Below are positions 42,845 through 52,153 of a stretch of 64,000 nucleotides of DNA, piece after piece. This DNA comes from Bradyrhizobium sp. BRP22 (GTDB taxonomy: Bacteria > Pseudomonadota > Alphaproteobacteria > Rhizobiales > Xanthobacteraceae). The translations under genes were made by a program, and so were the position numbers. Positions within the stretch are counted from its first letter, which is position 1, and each line of letters starts with the position of its first letter. The notes under the pieces were generated by a model. The model was not told the origin of the DNA. It saw only the letters and a program-made list of their open reading frames with translations, and made no database searches. Location of the stretch: the NCBI RefSeq assembly GCF_020194175.1, contig NZ_JADYVX010000004.1:236001-300000 (forward strand). The letters are read 5' to 3'.

Positions 42845-43693
42845 TTAAGTCCTGGCTGTCCCGTTCGGAGGCACCGTATAGCGCGTTGCGTGGCTGCCGA
42901 CGAGGGCTGATGAGCGCACCGAGGCGCCAGCCTTGATCAGCGCCAGCTTGATTTTTTCGAAGCCGATGCCCGCGACCGACACCAGCAGCGCCGCGCCGTC
43001 GAAGGCCGTGTCCGGCACCGCGACGATCTCGGCGAGCGGCGCCAGGGCGCGGGCGATCTCGGCGTTCCAGCCGGAGACGCGGACGCTCCACATCTCGACC
43101 TCGGTCACCATCGCATCGTCGGCGACCCGCGAGATGACGAAGACGGGGAGCGCCGCGGGATGGTCGGCACGCTCCAGGAACGGCAGCCGCGCGATGATCT
43201 TCGGCGCGCCCCCGGCCTCGAGGTCGATCCACCACGGCGTGCGGCTGGAAATGGCCGACACCAGCGCCAGGTCGCCCTTCGATTTCGCCACCGCTTCGAC
43301 CGCCGCCTGCGCGCTGAAATGCGAGATGTAGGGCACCACGAAGCCGAAATGGAAGCGCGCCGAATCCCGCATCATGGATTCGCCGACCGAGACATCGGCA
43401 TGCACCGAGAACGGCGCCTGGACATAGGTGAAGGTCGAGATGATGACGCGCCAGATGCTCTCGATGGTGTCGAGCGGCAGGATGCCGCGATGGCGCTCGA
43501 CCAGGCGGCGCATCATGCCGGCCTCGCGCGCCGGCCGGAATGCGGAGCCGACTTCCTGGGTCTGCTTCACCTGGATCAGCCGATCGATGATGTCGCCGCG
43601 CGCCATCAACAGGCGATGAACCTGCTCATCGATCGCGTCGATCTCTTTGCGCAACTCGGCCAGCGAGGGCGGCGCCGGAGGCGTTTTTGACAT
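42845..43693 (-). CDS. Chorismate mutase with a degenerate PDT-like C-terminal domain
   Basis: A 282-residue protein. Residues 10-95 are an AroQ-type chorismate mutase: [33 protein letters not shown] and [13 protein letters not shown] carry the Arg and Lys of the active site. Residues 100-275 continue as a second domain ([33 protein letters not shown], then a later [10 protein letters not shown]) that resembles prephenate dehydratase plus ACT in layout but lacks the TRF/TRD motif. The second domain is thus either a regulatory relic or a family-specific dimer domain. It leads the hisC-tyrA operon. Confidence 0.85.
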   Translation of the reverse strand: MSKTPPAPPSLAELRKEIDAIDEQVHRLLMARGDIIDRLIQVKQTQEVGSAFRPAREAGMMRRLVERHRGILPLDTIESIWRVIISTFTYVQAPFSVHADVSVGESMMRDSARFHFGFVVPYISHFSAQAAVEAVAKSKGDLALVSAISSRTPWWIDLEAGGAPKIIARLPFLERADHPAALPVFVISRVADDAMVTEVEMWSVRVSGWNAEIARALAPLAEIVAVPDTAFDGAALLVSVAGIGFEKIKLALIKAGASVRSSALVGSHATRYTVPPNGTART

Positions 43694-43713
43694 GCTTAGA
43701 ACTCAGCGAAAGT

Positions 43714-43766
43714 CTCTCTCCTCATCCTGAGGAGCGGCGCCTCGGCGCCGCGTCTCGAAGGATGCA
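43714..43766. repeat. Dispersed palindrome
   Basis: CTCATCCTGAGGAGCGGCGC followed by CTCGGCGCCGCGTCTCGAAG forms a short palindrome of the CATCCTGAGGAG class. It lies in the divergent region between chorismate mutase and the riboswitch. Confidence 0.6.
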
Positions 43767-43881
43767 AGCCCCCGTTCTGTCCCATGGGGCCAGATGGTGC
43801 AAGCTCAGTCTAAAGGTAACGATCAGGTTAACCGCCCGGTTGCTTGACGCAGGTCGGGTAAGGGACTAGTTTCCCACCCGT

Positions 43882-43938
43882 TCCGTGGTCATTTGAGCCG
43901 GCCGGCTTGCAGCCACGTTAAAGAATTCGCTAAACAGG
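43882..43938 (+). ncRNA. SAM-II riboswitch aptamer
   Basis: The sequence matches the SAM-II (metA) motif I know: CGTGG (43884-43888) pairs with CCACG (43912-43916), enclosing the conserved TTTGAGCCGG and CGGCTTGCAG. The 3' strand TTCGCTAAA (43926-43934) would close the pseudoknot. It lies 101 bp before metX, the usual site for SAM-II in Alphaproteobacteria, so high S-adenosylmethionine should repress metX-metW. A terminator follows directly. Confidence 0.92.
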
Positions 43939-43988
43939 CCGGGGACAGCAATGATCCCGGCCGAACCTTTGTTCAGGCCGGGTTTTTC
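43937..43988 (+). terminator. Terminator/antiterminator of the SAM-II leader
   Basis: Three 7-base segments alternate: GGCCGGG (43937-43943), CCCGGCC (43956-43962) and GGCCGGG (43976-43982), the last followed by five Ts. Segments 2 and 3 form an intrinsic terminator; segments 1 and 2 form an alternative hairpin that would prevent it. The first segment starts one base after the conserved aptamer end, so SAM binding could bias the choice. The pairing is seen in sequence; the switching is inferred. Confidence 0.8.
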
Positions 43989-44039
43989 ATGGCCTGATTT
44001 CTGTCCCAAGACCTCCGCGTCGGAGGAAGGCGCCGCAAC

Positions 44040-45245
44040 ATGACCAAGGTGCAGTCGATCAAGTCTCCGTCGATCCAAAGCGAGGATCGCGCCCATGAGG
44101 CCGATCATCCATCTTCGCCAGTGGCGAAGTTCGGCATGGATCAGCCATTGAAGCTCGACTGCGGCATCGACCTCGCACCGTTCCAGATCGCCTATCAGAC
44201 CTATGGCGAGCTCAACGCCGAGCGCTCCAACGCCATCCTGGTCTGCCACGCGCTGACCGGCGACCAGCATGTCAACAATGTGCATCCGGTGACCGGCAAG
44301 CCCGGTTGGTGGGAGACCATGGTTGGCCCCGGCCGGCCGCTCGACACCAACCGCTACTTCATCATCTGCTCCAACGTGCTTGGCGGCTGCATGGGCTCGA
44401 CCGGCCCTGCGTCGCTCAACCCCGCGACCGGCAAGGTGTGGGGACTGGATTTTCCGATCATCACCATTCCCGACATGGTGCGCGCGCAGGCGATGCTGAT
44501 CGACCGGCTCGGCATCGAGACGCTGTTTGCGGTGGTCGGCGGCTCCATGGGCGGCATGCAGGCGGTGCAATGGGCCGCGGCCTATCCGGAACGGGTGTTC
44601 TCGACGCTCGCGATCGCCTGCTCGACGCGCCATTCGGCGCAGAACATCGCCTTTCATGAACTGGGCCGGCAGGCGGTGATGGCCGATCCGGACTGGCGTA
44701 GCGGAGGCTATGTCGACCAGGGCACGCATCCACATCGCGGGCTCGCGGTCGCGCGCATGGCTGCGCATATCACCTATCTCTCGGACGCGGCGCTGCATCG
44801 CAAGTTCGGGCGGCGGATGCAGGACCGCGAGCTGCCGACATTCTCCTTCGACGCCGATTTCCAGGTCGAGAGCTATCTGCGCTACCAGGGCTCGTCCTTT
44901 GTCGAGCGCTTCGATGCCAACAGCTATCTCTATCTGACGCGGGCGATGGACTATTTCGATATCGCCGCCGACCATAATGGCGTGCTGGCGCAGGCGTTCC
45001 GCGGCATCAAGACCCGGTTCTGCGTGGTGTCGTTCACCTCCGACTGGCTGTTTCCGACCTCGGAAGCGCGGGCGCTGGTGCATGCGCTGAACGCGTCCAG
45101 CGCGCGGGTGTCGTTTGCGGAGATCGAGACCGACAAGGGCCATGATGCGTTCCTGCTCGACGTGCCCGAATTCTTCGATATCTCGCGCGCCTTCCTGGAA
45201 TCGGCCGGCAAGGCGCGCGGCCTCGGCGATGCGGGAGCTCAGTGA
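44040..45245 (+). CDS. metX: Homoserine O-acetyltransferase
   Basis: A 401-residue alpha/beta-hydrolase acyltransferase that acetylates (or succinylates) homoserine in methionine synthesis. The nucleophile is Ser169 in [21 protein letters not shown] is the early oxyanion region and [15 protein letters not shown] (about 112-126) is the family signature. The acid Asp is likely in FTSDWLFP and the His in [12 protein letters not shown] near the end. ATG at 44040 follows the riboswitch leader with GGAGG about 14 bases upstream. It overlaps metW by one base. Acetyl versus succinyl preference cannot be told by eye. Confidence 0.95.
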   Translation: MTKVQSIKSPSIQSEDRAHEADHPSSPVAKFGMDQPLKLDCGIDLAPFQIAYQTYGELNAERSNAILVCHALTGDQHVNNVHPVTGKPGWWETMVGPGRPLDTNRYFIICSNVLGGCMGSTGPASLNPATGKVWGLDFPIITIPDMVRAQAMLIDRLGIETLFAVVGGSMGGMQAVQWAAAYPERVFSTLAIACSTRHSAQNIAFHELGRQAVMADPDWRSGGYVDQGTHPHRGLAVARMAAHITYLSDAALHRKFGRRMQDRELPTFSFDADFQVESYLRYQGSSFVERFDANSYLYLTRAMDYFDIAADHNGVLAQAFRGIKTRFCVVSFTSDWLFPTSEARALVHALNASSARVSFAEIETDKGHDAFLLDVPEFFDISRAFLESAGKARGLGDAGAQ

Positions 45246-45913
45246 TGGCGCTTCAGGAACAAACCCTGCCGCTGCCCGGCGTGACGCCGCAGGCGCAAGC
45301 GAGCCATCGCCCGGACCATCTTCTCGTCACTGAGATGGTGAAGCCCGGATCGCGCGTGCTCGACGTCGGCTGCGGTGACGGCGATCTGTTGCAATTGCTG
45401 GAAAGCCGCGGCATCGACGGCCGCGGCATCGAGCTGTCGCGCGAAGGCGTCAACCGCTGCGTCGCCAAGGGACTTGCGGTGGTGCAGGGCGATGCCGACA
45501 CCGACCTCGTCAACTATCCCGACGATGCTTTCGACTATGTGATCCTGTCGCAGACATTGCAGGCGACGCGGCAGCCGAAGGCGGTGTTGGAAAATCTCCT
45601 GCGCATCGGCCACCGCGCCATCGTCTCGTTCCCGAATTTCGGCTTCTGGAAGATGCGGTTGCAGCTCCTGATCGGCGGGCACATGCCGCGCACCGAGAAC
45701 CTGCCGGCGACCTGGTACGACACGCCCAACATTCATTTCTGCACCATCAAGGATTTCGTGCAGCTCTGCGACGAGATCCACGTCAAGATGGAGCGCGCAG
45801 TCGCGCTCGACCTCTACGGCCGCCCGGTGCCGCTGAACCTGCCCTGGTGGGTCTGGAACATGTTCGGCGAGCAGGGCGTGTTTCTGCTGAGCAGGGGCGG
45901 TAAGGGACGCTAA
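45245..45913 (+). CDS. metW: Methionine biosynthesis protein MetW
   Basis: A 222-residue methyltransferase-fold protein. The SAM-binding motif VLDVGCGDGDLLQLLESRG is near residue 39, and NYPDDAFDYVILSQTLQATR and RAIVSFPNFGFWKMRLQLL are MetW hallmarks. MetW forms a complex with MetX in some bacteria and is needed for its activity, which explains the overlap (TGATG) of metX stop and metW start. Length is normal. Confidence 0.95.
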   Translation: MALQEQTLPLPGVTPQAQASHRPDHLLVTEMVKPGSRVLDVGCGDGDLLQLLESRGIDGRGIELSREGVNRCVAKGLAVVQGDADTDLVNYPDDAFDYVILSQTLQATRQPKAVLENLLRIGHRAIVSFPNFGFWKMRLQLLIGGHMPRTENLPATWYDTPNIHFCTIKDFVQLCDEIHVKMERAVALDLYGRPVPLNLPWWVWNMFGEQGVFLLSRGGKGR

Positions 45914-45925
45914 AGCGTTTCCTCC

Positions 45926-46027
45926 GTCATTCCGGGGCGCGCAAAGCGCGAGCCCGGAATCCATTCATCCATGAACTCTGCGGCCCAATGGATTCCGGGC
46001 TCGATGTTCGCATCGCCCCGGAATGAC
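45926..46027. repeat. Dispersed inverted repeat
   Basis: The outer arms GTCATTCCGGGGCG and CGCCCCGGAATGAC are perfectly complementary. Inner arms GAGCCCGGAATCCATT and AATGGATTCCGGGCTC are also perfect. It shares its outer motif with 5018-5095. It lies between convergent metW and the hydrolase gene. Confidence 0.9.
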
Positions 46028-46029
46028 AG

Positions 46030-46893
46030 CTAAACCACTATCGATCTCGGATCGCGCGGCAGCCATCGTCCTGCTTCCACCAGCGCGATGAAGCGCTCGA
46101 CCATCTCGTTGAACAGCGCGGGCTCCTCGAGATTGAGCACGTGTCCTGATTTCGGGAAGAACGTCAGCCCCGCAGCGGGCAAATGTTTCTTCAGGAACAG
46201 GCTCGGCTCGACGCAATTGTCGTCCTCGTCGCCGCAGATGATCAGCGCCGGTGTCGGCACTTTTCCGATCGCCTCCGCCATGGTGTAGATCGAACGCCTT
46301 CCGCCTTGAAAGCTGCGCATGGTGTTGGCCGATCCCTTGGCATCGTGCCGGGCAAGCGCGGCGTAGAAGTCGGCATGGCCGCGCGGATCCTTGACCAGGA
46401 ACGGAATCCGGCCCGGCGCCTCGCGCGTCACCTTGGCGACTTCAACTGATCCGATGGTTTCATACTGCTCGGCATTGGTGCGGCATTGGGCGCGGAAGGC
46501 ATCTAAGTTTTCGAGACTCGAGCCGGAGCCGACGCCGGCGAGCGTCATCGACAATGCGCGCTCGGGCGCATTCAGCGCGACCTGCAGCGACGAATAGGAG
46601 CCCATCGAGAGCCCGACGAAATGCGCGCGCGTGATGTCGAGATGATCGAGCACCGCGAGCGCGTCGGTGTAGAAATGCTTGTAGGTGTAGAGGTCGGCCG
46701 ATGGCGGGACGTCCGAAGGCGTGTAGCCGCGCGCGGAATAGGCGATGCAGCGGTGGCCGCGCGAGAAATAGCGCATCTGCGGCTCCCAATTGGTGTGATC
46801 GGCCGCGAACTCGTGCAGGAAGATGATTGGTGTCCCGCTTCCGGCCTCTTCGAAATAGAGGCGGACATTATCCTTGGCGACGGCATAGGGCAT
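46030..46893 (-). CDS. Alpha/beta hydrolase
   Basis: A 287-residue serine hydrolase. The oxyanion motif IIFLHEFAADHTNWEPQ (HE instead of HG) is near residue 23; the nucleophile elbow is VGLSMGSYSSLQ (Ser near 97); the acid is in IICGDEDDNC (near 220); and the catalytic His is in FFPKSGHVLNLEEP (near 252). It has no signal peptide. The substrate is unknown; esters of 3-oxoadipate-enol-lactonase type are common in this fold. I take ATG 46893 preceded by AAGGAAG; a longer open frame upstream runs over low-quality leader. Confidence 0.88.
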   Translation of the reverse strand: MPYAVAKDNVRLYFEEAGSGTPIIFLHEFAADHTNWEPQMRYFSRGHRCIAYSARGYTPSDVPPSADLYTYKHFYTDALAVLDHLDITRAHFVGLSMGSYSSLQVALNAPERALSMTLAGVGSGSSLENLDAFRAQCRTNAEQYETIGSVEVAKVTREAPGRIPFLVKDPRGHADFYAALARHDAKGSANTMRSFQGGRRSIYTMAEAIGKVPTPALIICGDEDDNCVEPSLFLKKHLPAAGLTFFPKSGHVLNLEEPALFNEMVERFIALVEAGRWLPRDPRSIVV

Positions 46894-47141
46894 TTTAACG
46901 CTTCCTTCTTGTGAGCCTGCGGCCGCGAGGATCGCAATTAACGCTCGCGGCTGCAATGCGGCGACATCGTTTGCTTTTGGTCGCCAAATGTTCGCGAAAT
47001 GACCCTGCATTTTTCGCCGCAGCGCGGCGTGAAATCTTCGTCTTGCCACAATGCGCAGGACAAAACGCGCCGCGCCTGTCATCCAGATGTCATCCACAGA
47101 CGGGCGCGACGGGAAAATCGGGGGTGTAACAGAAGGAAAAA

Positions 47142-47798
47142 ATGGGAAGTATGGTTCAGTTGCGTGCGTTCCGCCGGGTGCTGCGAGTTCTGGCACTGGC
47201 GTTGTGTTCGACGGTCATCGTCGTTTCTATCTCTCCCGCTTCGGCACGGCCTCATCATCACGCAGGGCGCCACGCCCGGGCCTATCATGCCGGTCATCAT
47301 GCCAAGCATCACCATGCCCGCGCTCACCGCTGGCACAGGATTCGCGTCTCGCGCTGGGAGCGTGGCGTGACACGGATGCAGGCGCAGGGTCTTGCCGACA
47401 GCAATGCAAGCCTGTCGCCGGAGCCGCAGCAGGCGGCAGGCCTCGGCTCGTCGAACATCGTCGCCGAAGCCCGCCGTTACCTTGGCGGCAATCCGACCAG
47501 CCGATCGAGCCTGTGGTGCGCCCGGTTCATGAACATGGTGCTGCAACACTCCGGCTATCGCGGCACCGGCTCGGATATGGCGAGTTCGTTCGCGCGCTAT
47601 GGGCAGCGTGTCTCCGGCCCGCAGGTCGGCGCCATCGCCGTGATGTCACGCGGACGCCGCGGCGGCCATGTCGGCATCATCACCGGCATCGACGCCAAGG
47701 GAAATCCGATCATGATCTCCGGCAACAACGGCAACCGCGTCCGCGAAGCCTCTGTCTCTCGCGGCAAGATCTACGCCTACGTGATGCCGACGAATTAG
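47142..47798 (+). CDS. Secreted TIGR02594/CHAP-like amidase domain protein
   Basis: A 218-residue exported protein. An N-terminal signal peptide (VLRVLALALCSTVIVVSIS then ASA) is followed by a His-rich tract (residues 38-65). The C-terminal domain carries the Cys of SLWCARFMNMVLQHSGYRG (about residue 126) and the His of GGHVGIITGID (about 183). These are the Cys-His pair of NlpC/CHAP-like hydrolases in the TIGR02594 family. Peptidoglycan or peptide cleavage is expected; the His-rich stretch could bind metal. AAGGA lies 5 bases before the ATG. An imperfect GC hairpin (GCATCCACCGA with TCGGTGGATGC) follows the stop. Confidence 0.85.
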   Translation: MGSMVQLRAFRRVLRVLALALCSTVIVVSISPASARPHHHAGRHARAYHAGHHAKHHHARAHRWHRIRVSRWERGVTRMQAQGLADSNASLSPEPQQAAGLGSSNIVAEARRYLGGNPTSRSSLWCARFMNMVLQHSGYRGTGSDMASSFARYGQRVSGPQVGAIAVMSRGRRGGHVGIITGIDAKGNPIMISGNNGNRVREASVSRGKIYAYVMPTN

Positions 47799-47870
47799 AG
47801 CGAGAATCGTCGCATCCACCGAGGTTCAATGGGCTTCGGTGGATGCGTAGCCGAGGTGGTGCCAAATCCC

Positions 47871-49204
47871 TCACGAACTCCGTTTCAGCCTCGATTCCGG
47901 GCCGGGCGCGGCGAGCGCTGCTTTGCGATCATGGATAAGGTTCTCGAGACGATGGGCGGCGACATTCAAGGTGGCTGTATCAAGCGCGCTCTCGTCGTTC
48001 GTTCCCGCTCTGGCACGCTGCGCACGCAGAACCTCGTCGATCTGATCCTCAATCTCCAATAATTCGGATTCCGTTTCAGCTTTTCGAATCCTCTGTCCCA
48101 GCACGTATAGCGAATCCAGCGCCGCTTCTTTGGTCTTGAGTTCGCCGGACCTGAGGAATTTCCAGGCCGCCGCCAGTATTGAGGCAAGCGCGCCCAGTGC
48201 CATCGGAGTGAGAAAGATCGCATTGCTCCACTTGTCCAGGAAGCTCTGCTGCGTGCCGTTGTAGAACTCTGCGGCGCCTGGATGAACCGGAAGATAGGCG
48301 CCGGGATCGGTGTCGGGTGCCTTTACCTGCGCCAGGATCGGCAGTTCGCTCGACAGATCCCTGCGCGCGCTCGTAAAGGCTTGCGTGAAATTAGCAACCA
48401 GTTCGGTATCAAGCGACTTCCTGGCAACCAGGTAGAAGGAAACCTTCAGCGTCGTGACGTCGTCTGGCGGAATCGGAGGGGAGCCTCGCAACGTACCCTT
48501 GGGGATGTCGAAACTCTCGTAGGCGCGCTCCTTCTCGGCAATCGCTCCGGCGGCATCGATCGGTATCAGAACCGGGGACGTTTTTGCGTTCTGCGAGAAC
48601 AGTCCCCGCACCAGCGACAGATATTTTTCGGTCATGGGCATCACGAAAAGAACGGCACGCACCTCCTTGCTGTCGACCGCTCGGCGCGTGTCCGCTGGCG
48701 CAAGATTCCTGAACACGACATTGGCGCGATCGAGGGCGTATTCCTTTGTCAGCACGCTGACGATCTTCTGGTTGGTCTCGCCTCCAACCACGCCTACAGT
48801 GATGCGCTTCATCCCGGCGATGTCCGTGATCGACGATCCCGGCGGTGCGACAAGCAGCGCGACCGCTTGAGCCAGGACAACGACGGCTTGGGCATGCGAA
48901 AGGTCGCCGACGTCGCCCCGGACCACCGCGAGGTCGGTCTTGCCGCGGCAAACTCGCTGGCGGATTCGAGTGCGCCGGTGGTTTCGACGACCTTGAGCCG
49001 GACCGGCGCGTTCACTTCGGCGAGCCGGCTGGCAAGCGCGGATACGACTCTCGGCGCCTCGCCGTCCAAAGACCCGACCGCGATCGACAGCGTCACCGGC
49101 TGAACATACCAGCGGTAGCCAAACAGACTTGCACTCGCGGCCAAAGCAACCAGCCCGGCGACCACAACGATGCGCAGCCAGATTGGCAGCCTGATCGCGT
49201 CCAT
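47871..49204 (-). pseudogene. TAXI-family TRAP solute-binding protein, frameshifted
   Basis: The minus strand encodes a TAXI-type periplasmic binding protein in two frames. The N-part (ATG 49204; helix LRIVVVAGLVALAASASLFG, then VQPVTLSIAVGSLDGEAPRV) runs to SEFAAARP; the C-part resumes at DLAVVRGDVGDLSHAQAV and includes ITVGVVGGETNQKIVSVL and NLAPADTRRAVD. A single missing G in the GCCGCGGCAAG stretch near 48945 explains the break; GKTDLAVV would then be restored. The C-terminus has a second helix (FLTPMALGALASILAAAWKF) and a helical tail. No TRAP permease genes lie nearby. It could be a true pseudogene or a sequencing error. Confidence 0.85.
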
Positions 49205-49321
49205 GCCTGTTCTCGACAAGTCATTATCAGCCGAAACCTGTGGCTCCCCTGGGCAGACCTGCACCCCCAGGTCATATTTCAAGGAAACTCCAATCCGGCT
49301 GTTCTGCGTGACCCACCTTCA

Positions 49322-49981
49322 CTAATCCGCTGCCACCGAACTGGCCGCCTCCGACGCCGACTGTTCTAGATCTGAAGCTGCTGTTGTTTGGTTGCTGCTG
49401 CAGTCTTGTGGCGAGCTCTTTTCTCCCACTCTGTCCTCAAAGGGGTCGCGAACGACCACCTTCAGAGCCGAAAGATCGCCCTCACTCAGGAAGGAGATTT
49501 TTCCCGCTGGGGTCGCCACCATTCTCCCAATCGTCGAGAGCGGAATGCCAAGCTTCGCCGATAACCTGGCCAGGTAAATGGTGTCGCGGATCGTTTTGCT
49601 ATCTTCTCCGCCATGACTGTTTGCCACCGAGTGGACTCCGATCGTTGCGCGTTCCGATATATAGCGCTTCCTGCTCGCGAGGAAAATGAACGCACATGCC
49701 GAGTCGCACTCTCCGGAAACGTACGTCGTCAGCCCCTTCTGACGCGTGAAGATTGCGATCCGGAATCCTTCATAGAGGTTTCCGCCTTTCGAGCTGAGAT
49801 CGATGCCGGTAATTTTTCGCTGAGCACTGAAATAGGATCTAAATCGCACGTAGTCGCCTTCCACGATGTCACCGCGCAGCCGCAAGACATCCCCGGTGCA
49901 ACCCGAAGCGCGCGAAATTTCCATGCCCACGCACTCCGCCGATAGGAAAATAGCCGAGAGGGTGAGTAGCGTTCTAATCAC
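49322..49981 (-). CDS. Exported ClpP/crotonase-fold protein (COG3904-like)
   Basis: A 219-residue protein with a signal peptide (IRTLLTLSAIFLSAECVG). GIDLSSKGGNLYEGFRIA (about residue 59) is the helix-loop after the first strand, ECDSACAFIFLASRKR (about 90) holds a Ser in the place of the ClpP nucleophile, and RATIGVHSV carries the His. This is the COG3904-like group of predicted periplasmic proteins. The C-terminal tail is Ser-rich. Protease activity is unproven. It lies 118 bp downstream of nothing obvious and adjacent to the broken TAXI gene, in a block of poorly characterised genes. Confidence 0.7.
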   Translation of the reverse strand: MIRTLLTLSAIFLSAECVGMEISRASGCTGDVLRLRGDIVEGDYVRFRSYFSAQRKITGIDLSSKGGNLYEGFRIAIFTRQKGLTTYVSGECDSACAFIFLASRKRYISERATIGVHSVANSHGGEDSKTIRDTIYLARLSAKLGIPLSTIGRMVATPAGKISFLSEGDLSALKVVVRDPFEDRVGEKSSPQDCSSNQTTAASDLEQSASEAASSVAAD

Positions 49982-50250
49982 TCATCTCTCCACAATCATA
50001 AACCCAATGAATCTGTCCCAGTTCTGTTGCTCATTGGCAGAGCGCAGCAGTTGCGAATTGGAACTGCCAGCGCGGCCGTTTTCATTCTCGTCTCCCGATA
50101 TCAACCCATTGCTGGGAGCGCCTTGTCCGCAGGCATTTCTGAAGCACGCGGCTTTGGCCCGGTCCCATGCTGTGTACGCGACCGCCGTATCGTTCCACCG
50201 ATCAAGGTCACTGGCCTGCGGCGGTGATCCGAAGGTTAGTTCGGTGGTAT

Positions 50251-50490
50251 TCACCGGTACAGGACGCAAGCGCCGCCACGCCAGCGCACACACCGGCGAA
50301 CGGCCCGGCGCGTCTGGCGAATGGTGGTCCTGGCTACGCATACACCGTTGACGCGCGTCCTGCCCGGACCGCAGCCGACAGCCACTTGGGTGATCATGTC
50401 GTCCAGTTGGGGAAGCGGCGCAGGTGTCATGGCTTGCGCCGATGTTGCAACCGATAAGGCGAAGCCTGCAACAGCAATCATTCGGATCAT
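50251..50490 (-). CDS. Small secreted Cys-containing protein
   Basis: A 79-residue protein. The signal peptide is MIRMIAVAGFALSVATSAQA with clean AQA cleavage. The mature part has four Cys (CGPGRTRVNGVCVARTTIRQ and CVRWRGGACVLYR), consistent with two disulfides. The pattern resembles GCGPG-type small secreted proteins that are numerous in Bradyrhizobium. Start ATG 50490 has a strong ribosome-binding site (GGGAGGAG). No function known. Confidence 0.8.
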   Translation of the reverse strand: MIRMIAVAGFALSVATSAQAMTPAPLPQLDDMITQVAVGCGPGRTRVNGVCVARTTIRQTRRAVRRCVRWRGGACVLYR

Positions 50491-50794
50491 TGCGCTCCTC
50501 CCTTGATGGAAGATACCAACGCTCCCACTCCACAAGGATGGTCGGGCTAGGTCTTGAGATAGATCAAGGTCCGCACCCGCTGGAGCCGGACGCTTCCCAA
50601 AAGATCAGGGAACGCGCCGCGCCGGTCGCAGCAGCCTGCAACTCGCCGTGGCAGAGGTTGCCGCTTTGGTTGAACCCATTGATATCGCGCTAGAGCAGCG
50701 GCGCGAAAAAAACAGTTGCGGGTTTGGCGTTTAAGCGCACTCATCGGCCACCTCCATCGCCGTCGCACGGCAATCCGTGGGCCGGTCCAACAAA

Positions 50795-50823
50795 AAGCCC
50801 CGGAAAATGCCGGGGCTTAAAGT
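50795..50823 (-). terminator. Rho-independent terminator after the outer-membrane gene
   Basis: Read on the minus strand, AAGCCCCGGCATTTTCCGGGGCTTTTT (split) is a 10-bp stem with a short loop and a T-tail, 22 bp after the barrel gene stop at 50845. Confidence 0.88.
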
Positions 50824-50844
50824 CGGCTGGAGATCAACAGTCGA

Positions 50845-51606
50845 TCAGTAACGGGCAGCAACCGGTGGAGCGTAGGTCCCCCAGTTGAAGCGGTAATTGA
50901 CGCGCAACGTGATCATGTCCACGTCCTGGCTGACGCGATTGAGTGCATCGGCAATGATGGGGTTGCCCACCGAGAACGAATTGTTCGAGTCGCCCATGAA
51001 CAGGTGATCGTACTCGACGCCGACCGACCAGTTCGGCGCGAAGCCGTATTCGAAGCCGACCCCCACGACGCCACCCCAGCGGGTCGAACTCGCCGAGGCA
51101 AATTCAAAGCCGCTGAACGTGTCGAGTATGCTGAAGCGGTTGCTCGTCACCGCCGCGCCACCTTTGACATACAGCAGCACCGTGTTCCAAGCATAACCGA
51201 TCTGGCCCGTGAAAAGGCCGATGCCATCCGTCTCCACGCGGGTCGAGAACAGCGGGTTGATGACGCTGGCACGGGTGTTCTCGATATCGGCCCAATCTCC
51301 CTGGGCCTCCAGGCCGAAGACCCAGCCACCGCCCCACTGCCAGCGATACCCGATCTGACCGCCGACCAGACCTCCGGACCGGTCGCGGCACCCGTCACTG
51401 AACACTCCGCCGAAAGCGTCGACGAAGTCCCAGCAATTGCGGCTCTGGCCCCAGCCGCCGTTGGCGCCGATGTAGAAGCCGCTCCAGTTGTAAATCACCG
51501 GAAGCGGGGCCGGTGGCGGCGCCTTCACAGGCATATCAGCGGCCAGCGCCGGAGCGGACAGGCCGAGTGCAATCAAACCAACAGTGCCCAGCAAAAACTT
51601 TTTCAT
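50845..51606 (-). CDS. Outer-membrane beta-barrel protein, Omp25/31-type
   Basis: A 253-residue porin-like protein. Signal peptide MKKFLLGTVGLIALGLSAPA ends in LAA. The mature start DMPVKAPPPAPLPVIYNWSG with YIGANGGWG is the typical alphaproteobacterial Omp25/RopB opening. Alternating beta-strand patterns recur (GGQIGYRWQW, FTGQIGYAWNTVLLYVKGGA), and the C-terminal residue pattern (LRVNYRFNWG) fits a barrel. Two Cys sit in the CWDFVDAFGGVFSDGCRDR loop. ATG at 51606 is chosen because it starts the signal peptide. A terminator closes it. Confidence 0.9.
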   Translation of the reverse strand: MKKFLLGTVGLIALGLSAPALAADMPVKAPPPAPLPVIYNWSGFYIGANGGWGQSRNCWDFVDAFGGVFSDGCRDRSGGLVGGQIGYRWQWGGGWVFGLEAQGDWADIENTRASVINPLFSTRVETDGIGLFTGQIGYAWNTVLLYVKGGAAVTSNRFSILDTFSGFEFASASSTRWGGVVGVGFEYGFAPNWSVGVEYDHLFMGDSNNSFSVGNPIIADALNRVSQDVDMITLRVNYRFNWGTYAPPVAARY

Positions 51607-52078
51607 ATCGTTCCCCCTCTTCGGCCTCGCCTGGGATCGGACGGCCGATGAACTTGTTGCGGCGGTTGTGTCTCCATTCCAATTCCACTTCGAAGCATAA
51701 ATGATTTGACGCGCGAAGCGCGTGCCAGAACTGCAACACTCGTTTTTTGTTTCAGGAAGAAATGGCAAGCGTCCTGTCCAACCCGCACACGCTGGACTAT
51801 GCGGTTCGTGCCAAAATAGCCGCCTGATGCGAGCGCTCTGAAATCACTCAAGCTGACTGCTGCAGATCAAGCGGCGCGTCGTTCTCGGGAAAAGTTGACC
51901 AACGGAGCGTGGCTCATCCGCTTGTCGGAGCAAAGCTAATGGGCCGATTGCGAGGGACTCTGCTGCCGCTCCTCGGTGGCACGACATGATCACCCAAGTA
52001 GCCGTCGGCTCGGCGCGTTATCGATTGCTTCGCTCCGCTCGCAACGACGATGGGGCCATTTCGGCTGTGACAAATTGA

Positions 52079-52153
52079 CCCGACGGGCAAATCACCAAAA
52101 GTCTGTCGAGACCCTCACCCAAAAATAAATCGCTTAACCCGTCGGGCAAATCA
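52079..52153. repeat. Direct repeat pair (CGGGCAAATCA)
   Basis: CCGACGGGCAAATCA (52080-52094) and CCGTCGGGCAAATCA (52139-52153) flank a 44-base spacer. I recall this pair preceding the hairpin element in other Bradyrhizobium copies. Confidence 0.7.

Noticed and set aside
49982..50533. 183-codon minus-strand frame around the small Cys-rich gene
   Set aside because: The Cys-rich gene has a signal peptide and strong ribosome-binding site in another frame; this frame has no pattern.
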